Origin: a virus
IMG/VR virus record: IMGVR_UViG_3300046472_000086
Span: 1-22,654 of that record
Strand: one strand, 5' to 3'
DNA length: 22,654 nucleotides
Shown here: piece after piece, positions 19,316 to 22,654 of the stretch
Numbering within the stretch: the first letter of the stretch is position 1
Layout: the number at the start of each line of letters is the position of its first letter
The notes under the pieces: generated by a model
What the model was told of the DNA's origin: nothing
What the model saw: only the letters and a program-made list of their open reading frames with translations
The model's database searches: none
Position numbers and translations under genes: made by a program

Positions 19316-19569
19316 TCCAGCTTAAGCGTTTCCTGGCTGGCGGTTCCTATGACCGCAACGCGGTTCCGTGGGAACAGTACCGTTATGCCCTTTTTGCTCA
19401 CCGTCTGGGATGGACACCTGACCAGGTGGACAACCTGACGATCCAGGCAGAGGGCTGGATACTGCCGATCCTGGCTGCCATAGATGATCAGCTAAGGACA
19501 AACCAGGAACGTGAGCAGGCAGACGCTGAGCGTCGGTCAAGGAAATTCGGAAGGCGCAGCCGGAACTAA
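19270..19569 (+). CDS. Tail assembly chaperone, -1 frameshift extension (T-like)
   Basis: The frame is open from 19270 to TAA 19567-19569 with no ATG, GTG or TTG before the conserved-looking part, which starts around GPYNGLVQLKRFLAGG and continues NAVPWEQYRYALFAHRLGW. It lies -1 relative to the 130-residue chaperone, so it should be made as a G-T fusion. No canonical X-XXY-YYZ heptamer is present in the window of overlap; a Pro slip at C CCT (19300-19303) is the best candidate. The end is charged and basic (ERRSRKFGRRSRN). The stop overlaps the next start as TAATG. Confidence 0.7.
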   Translation, partial: WRRSWRAWLGPYNGLVQLKRFLAGGSYDRNAVPWEQYRYALFAHRLGWTPDQVDNLTIQAEGWILPILAAIDDQLRTNQEREQADAERRSRKFGRRSRN

Positions 19570-20057
19570 TGGCAGGCATAGGGATAACCGTAGATGATGG
19601 TGACTGGCAGGTCGCCATGTCTCTTTTTGCCAGGCTGATACCTGACATGCTTGTCGAGGCCGGCATGGACGGCGGCGAGGAAATAGCTAAGGTTGCCATC
19701 GATCTGCTAGGTGAGCATGCCCACGGTGCCGGAACGTACAGCGGATCACCACCGGGAACACCGCCTGGGGCCATCTCGGGAGACCTGGGAGGCTCGTACC
19801 TTGTCACGCCAGCAGAAGACGGTGCCCTGGTAGGGCCGACTGCCGACTACGCCCGTGAGCAGGAAATGGGCGGGGAGATGCACGGGCATACCCACATGAA
19901 GTGGACGAACGAGGGCGGCAAGTGGTACCGCAAGCTGGTTGACCTGCCTGCCAGGCCGTACCACAAGCCGGCAACTAACAGGGTTGTCGATTCCGGGCAG
20001 TTGACCTCCATCTATTACGAGCATCTTGCAAGGGTGATTCAGGAAGTGACTGGCTAA
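19569..20057 (+). CDS. HK97 gp10-like head-tail joining / tail completion protein
   Basis: The protein has 162 residues. It matches the HK97 gp10-like pattern: an N-terminal helix (MLVEAGMDGGEEIAKVAIDL), the SGSPPGTPPG turn followed by LGGSYLV, then VGPTADYAREQEMGG, and near the C-terminus PARPYHKPA before a final helix. Such proteins normally act at the neck or tail terminus. Here the gene sits between the chaperones and the tape measure rather than before the tail tube gene, which is unusual. The start is coupled to the previous stop and the end lies one base before the tape measure. Confidence 0.75.
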   Translation: MAGIGITVDDGDWQVAMSLFARLIPDMLVEAGMDGGEEIAKVAIDLLGEHAHGAGTYSGSPPGTPPGAISGDLGGSYLVTPAEDGALVGPTADYAREQEMGGEMHGHTHMKWTNEGGKWYRKLVDLPARPYHKPATNRVVDSGQLTSIYYEHLARVIQEVTG

Positions 20058-20058
20058 G

Positions 20059-22326
20059 GTGGCAGGCGAGTACCTTCCCCCCGTCGTAACGGAGCTGACC
20101 GGCGATGCCGCCGGGCTGCTAAGGGCCATAGCTGAAGCTAAGACGGCCATGAAGGAACTCCGCGATATGGGCGGGGATATCCCGATTAAGTTCGATATCG
20201 ACACCCGATCCCTGGCTCGTGCCCGTACCTATGCCCGTCAGCTATCAGCGGCGTTTCCTGGTGACACCATCCCGATCAAGTTCAACGTGCAGGGTGCTGC
20301 CGCGACCATAGCCGCTGTTCAGACAGTCACGACCGCAACCAATCAGGGCCGGGCGGGCTGGGGATTCTGGGGACTTACGGCCACCCAGTGGCTGAAGGTC
20401 GTTCACAATCTTGTCATGGTATTCGGTGCTCAGGTCATTGCTGATACCATCGGTATCATAGCGTTCGGTGCTGCCGTTTCAGGCACCCTCGGGCCTGTCT
20501 TCTCGAACATCTCCAATCTTGGCAAGGCATGGTCGTCCTTCAGTGGCGCTCAGCAAGTAGCCGCCCTTAACACCTACAACTTCATCAACAGCCTGAAAAG
20601 CCACGACGTGCAGGTACTGGCTGTTTACGATAGCCTGCTAAGCACCATAACGTCTCACATGAAGCAAGCCGGCGGAGTTACCAACCAGGCTGCTTTCGCG
20701 TTCATGAAGTTCGCTGCCCAGGTTAAGAGTTCCCTTAACTCGCCCGAGTGGCAGCGTCTCATAGGATCGTCATCGGGTGTCGTCGGACAAGACCTGTCCG
20801 CCCTGCTTACCACGGTAGGACGACTGGGCAATGCCCTCGTTTCCCTGGCGCACAACTTCAACTTCCTCGGCCTGTGGGCTCTAAGCGGCATCGGCATGGT
20901 TGCGCACGCTCTCGTAGCACTTAACAATGCCAACCCGACGCTCGCCCGCCTCGCGCTGCTGACGCTCAGCGCTTACCACGCGTTCACCTTCCTCCAGAAA
21001 AGCGCGCTGGTGGGATGGTTCATAAAGCTAGGACAGGCCATCATGGACGCCGCGAAGGCGTCGGCCGCATGGGCGGCGATTACCGGCGGCAGCCGCATAA
21101 TGTCGTTTCTCCAGCTCCTGACCGGGCTCGGCGCCGGCATTCTCATCGCGATTGGCGCATTCACCGGGCTCGGTATTGCTATCGCCGCTTTTGTTATCGC
21201 CGCTAACAGCATCAAGACCCCGGCTGATCAGATGGTGGCCAGCCTGACTGCCCAGGACCATGCGGTCGGGGCGAACATCGCCGGATATCAGAAACTGATA
21301 GGCGATCTCAGAAACTACGAGAACGCCCAACTGCACGCCGCCAACGCCGGAAAGATATCCGGCCGTCAGGCTGAAGGCGCATTCCAGGCAGCCGGCCAGG
21401 CTATCCAGGACGCGCAGCAGCACGTTCAGACCCTCAATGCTAACTTCAGATACCTAGAACGTACCTTCGGCCTTACCCAGGCCCAGGCGTACCAGGTGGC
21501 GAAGGCGCTCGGCCTGCTCAATACCATAGGCAAGGGCGTTTTCAACTCTACCCAGCGCGCAGCCATTGCCAGCTATGTAGCCGCCATGAAGGCGGCTAAC
21601 AACCCGCTGACCGCGATGACGTTCGACATGCAGCAAGCCGCCAATGCGTCTCTCGGGCTGGCCAGCCAGCTTCAGGGCCTGGCCAATGCGTTCAACGACC
21701 TGCTTGCCCCGCTTGCCAGCACCCTTCAGGCACAGGTGCAGTGGAAGAACGACAACATCGCCCTTGCTACGGCAATTAAGGCATCCAATGGCCAGGTCGG
21801 GCTTAGCACCGTTGCTCAGCGTGCCTCCCAGGCTGCACTTGCGACTTCCCTGTCTGACACTATCGCGCTGTCTAACAGCACCTTGCAGTCAACGCACTCC
21901 TACCGTCAGGCTGCCGGTGTCATCCAGGCCGAGATAGGGGTTCTCAGGGGACTGCATAGCCAGTCGAGTGCGGTCAGGCAGGCCATACGAGACCTTCAGG
22001 CTCAGCTTAACTCCCTCCGCAACAAGACCGTCACGTTGCACCTCATCCAGATTTACAGCCAGATTGGCCAGCCTGCACCGGGTGGTGGCCCCAAGATTGT
22101 TAACGGGGCAAGCCAGTTCACGGGCGGGGCCTCGCAGTTCCGTCCCTCCGGGATGCCAACCACAGGCCCTAGCTCATCCTCTACCGTCATAGTAAGCCAC
22201 GCCCCGGCTGTCATCCAGAACCACATCTACATTGACGGCAAGGAAGTCTACCAGTCAGTTCAACGCCGGGCAGTAAGGCGTCAGAAGCTGTCTGGCACTA
22301 ATGGCCTTTCGAGAACCACGAGATAA
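20059..22326 (+). CDS. Tape measure protein
   Basis: The protein has 755 residues from GTG 20059, with AAGG just upstream. It is long, Ala-rich and mostly helical, with two strongly hydrophobic sections at about 113-147 (with HNLVMVFGAQVIADTIGIIA) and about 348-388 (with LGAGILIAIGAFTGLGIAI), as usual for tape measures that reach the host membrane. Residues 40-80 contain a duplicated strand motif (IPIKFDID, IPIKFNVQ). The C-terminal third is coiled-coil-like, rich in Gln and Ala, ending in a glycine-rich stretch and a small strand domain (NHIYIDGKEVYQS). It sets tail length; at about 1.5 angstroms per residue this would be near 110 nm. No lysozyme or peptidase domain is visible. Confidence 0.88.
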   Translation: MAGEYLPPVVTELTGDAAGLLRAIAEAKTAMKELRDMGGDIPIKFDIDTRSLARARTYARQLSAAFPGDTIPIKFNVQGAAATIAAVQTVTTATNQGRAGWGFWGLTATQWLKVVHNLVMVFGAQVIADTIGIIAFGAAVSGTLGPVFSNISNLGKAWSSFSGAQQVAALNTYNFINSLKSHDVQVLAVYDSLLSTITSHMKQAGGVTNQAAFAFMKFAAQVKSSLNSPEWQRLIGSSSGVVGQDLSALLTTVGRLGNALVSLAHNFNFLGLWALSGIGMVAHALVALNNANPTLARLALLTLSAYHAFTFLQKSALVGWFIKLGQAIMDAAKASAAWAAITGGSRIMSFLQLLTGLGAGILIAIGAFTGLGIAIAAFVIAANSIKTPADQMVASLTAQDHAVGANIAGYQKLIGDLRNYENAQLHAANAGKISGRQAEGAFQAAGQAIQDAQQHVQTLNANFRYLERTFGLTQAQAYQVAKALGLLNTIGKGVFNSTQRAAIASYVAAMKAANNPLTAMTFDMQQAANASLGLASQLQGLANAFNDLLAPLASTLQAQVQWKNDNIALATAIKASNGQVGLSTVAQRASQAALATSLSDTIALSNSTLQSTHSYRQAAGVIQAEIGVLRGLHSQSSAVRQAIRDLQAQLNSLRNKTVTLHLIQIYSQIGQPAPGGGPKIVNGASQFTGGASQFRPSGMPTTGPSSSSTVIVSHAPAVIQNHIYIDGKEVYQSVQRRAVRRQKLSGTNGLSRTTR

Positions 22327-22334
22327 GGAAGCTC

Positions 22335-22654
22335 TTGTTCTACTCATCTAGTGCAGTGCAGACCACGCTAGGCGGGGCACTGGGTTCCGTTGCCTCGGGC
22401 AGCACTGCGAGCATCATCGTTAACTCGATCACCGGGTTCCCGGCGAAGTTCCCGTTCACGCTGATCATCGAGTGGAACACGAACAACTCGGAAGTCGTCA
22501 CCATCACCCAGGCCGCTACCGGGGCTGGCCCGTTCACGTACGCAAACTCAATCCGTGGGGATGACAACAGCAACGCCCCGGCGCACTCGAACGGCGCTAG
22601 CGTTGTTCACGGCCCGGCTGCCAGGGACTTCTACGATGGTGGCCATGACTGGGT
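22335..22654 (+). CDS. Distal/minor tail protein, N-terminal part only
   Basis: A TTG at 22335, with AGGAAG just upstream, opens a frame that runs off the window after 106 codons. Residues about 14-90 form the same beta module found in the connector and tail tube proteins: ASIIVNSITGFPAKFPF, SEVVTITQAATGAG, then RGDDNSNAPAHSNGASVVHG. In other phages this type of module (strands, E-V-V, RG-D, AHxxGA) is common in tail and head appendage proteins. The gene after the tape measure usually encodes a distal tail or tail-tip subunit, which fits. Confidence 0.7.
   Translation, partial: MFYSSSAVQTTLGGALGSVASGSTASIIVNSITGFPAKFPFTLIIEWNTNNSEVVTITQAATGAGPFTYANSIRGDDNSNAPAHSNGASVVHGPAARDFYDGGHDW

Noticed and set aside
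1-22654. CRISPR array, insertion sequence or integrase/attachment site
   Set aside because: No regularly spaced repeats, no transposase or recombinase motifs, and no tRNA-end duplication were seen in the window.

Overview
This window is part of a tailed double-stranded DNA phage, or an integrated copy of one, with an HK97-fold capsid and a long siphovirus-like tail. It probably infects an actinobacterium. The sequence is GC-rich, TTG and GTG starts are frequent, and the terminase, portal-MuF, XkdF-like protease, capsid and tail order is the one seen in actinobacteriophages. No integrase, repressor, attachment site, insertion sequence or CRISPR array is visible, and the window is cut at both ends.

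Layout. (1) Positions 1-3307 are read leftward. A MoxR/CobS-type AAA+ ATPase with an N-terminal zinc finger is followed by a protein with a degenerate VWA-like domain. Around them lie several very short ORFs arranged in overlapping, coupled pairs, and the larger gene junctions carry perfect stem-loops. (2) Positions 3308-4979 have no convincing gene. This divergent region is dense in hairpins and holds a pair of imperfect direct repeats and candidate promoters pointing both ways. (3) Positions 4980-5706 hold a tRNA cluster: Gly(TCC), an initiator-type Met(CAT), Ala(TGC), Gln(CTG) and Asn(GTT). Between the Met and Ala genes lies a strange tRNA(His)-like element inside a longer structured stretch. 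(4) From 5729 to the end everything reads rightward: exported NlpC/P60 lysin, a 27-residue membrane peptide, small and large terminase, portal continuing into a MuF domain, XkdF-like protease, scaffold-like protein, major capsid protein, small head genes, connector, tail-terminator-like protein, tail tube protein, tail assembly chaperones, an HK97 gp10-like protein, tape measure, and the start of a distal tail gene.

How the genes work together. The terminase packages DNA through the portal. The protease and scaffold shape and mature the capsid. The connector, terminator-like and gp10-like proteins join head to tail. The tube protein polymerises over a length set by the tape measure, which the chaperones hold. 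The tRNAs would supplement host translation and the lysin would open the wall.

Most notable observations. A textbook -1 frameshift signal (C CCA AAA, an 8-nt spacer, a stem, and an upstream SD-like run) joins portal to a MuF domain that has no start codon of its own in its upstream part. The tail chaperone pair also needs a -1 shift but lacks a canonical slippery heptamer. The tRNA cluster includes a phage initiator tRNA, a tRNA-Asn with C in place of the near-universal U33, and a tRNA(His)-like RNA. One beta-rich domain appears to be reused in three virion proteins.
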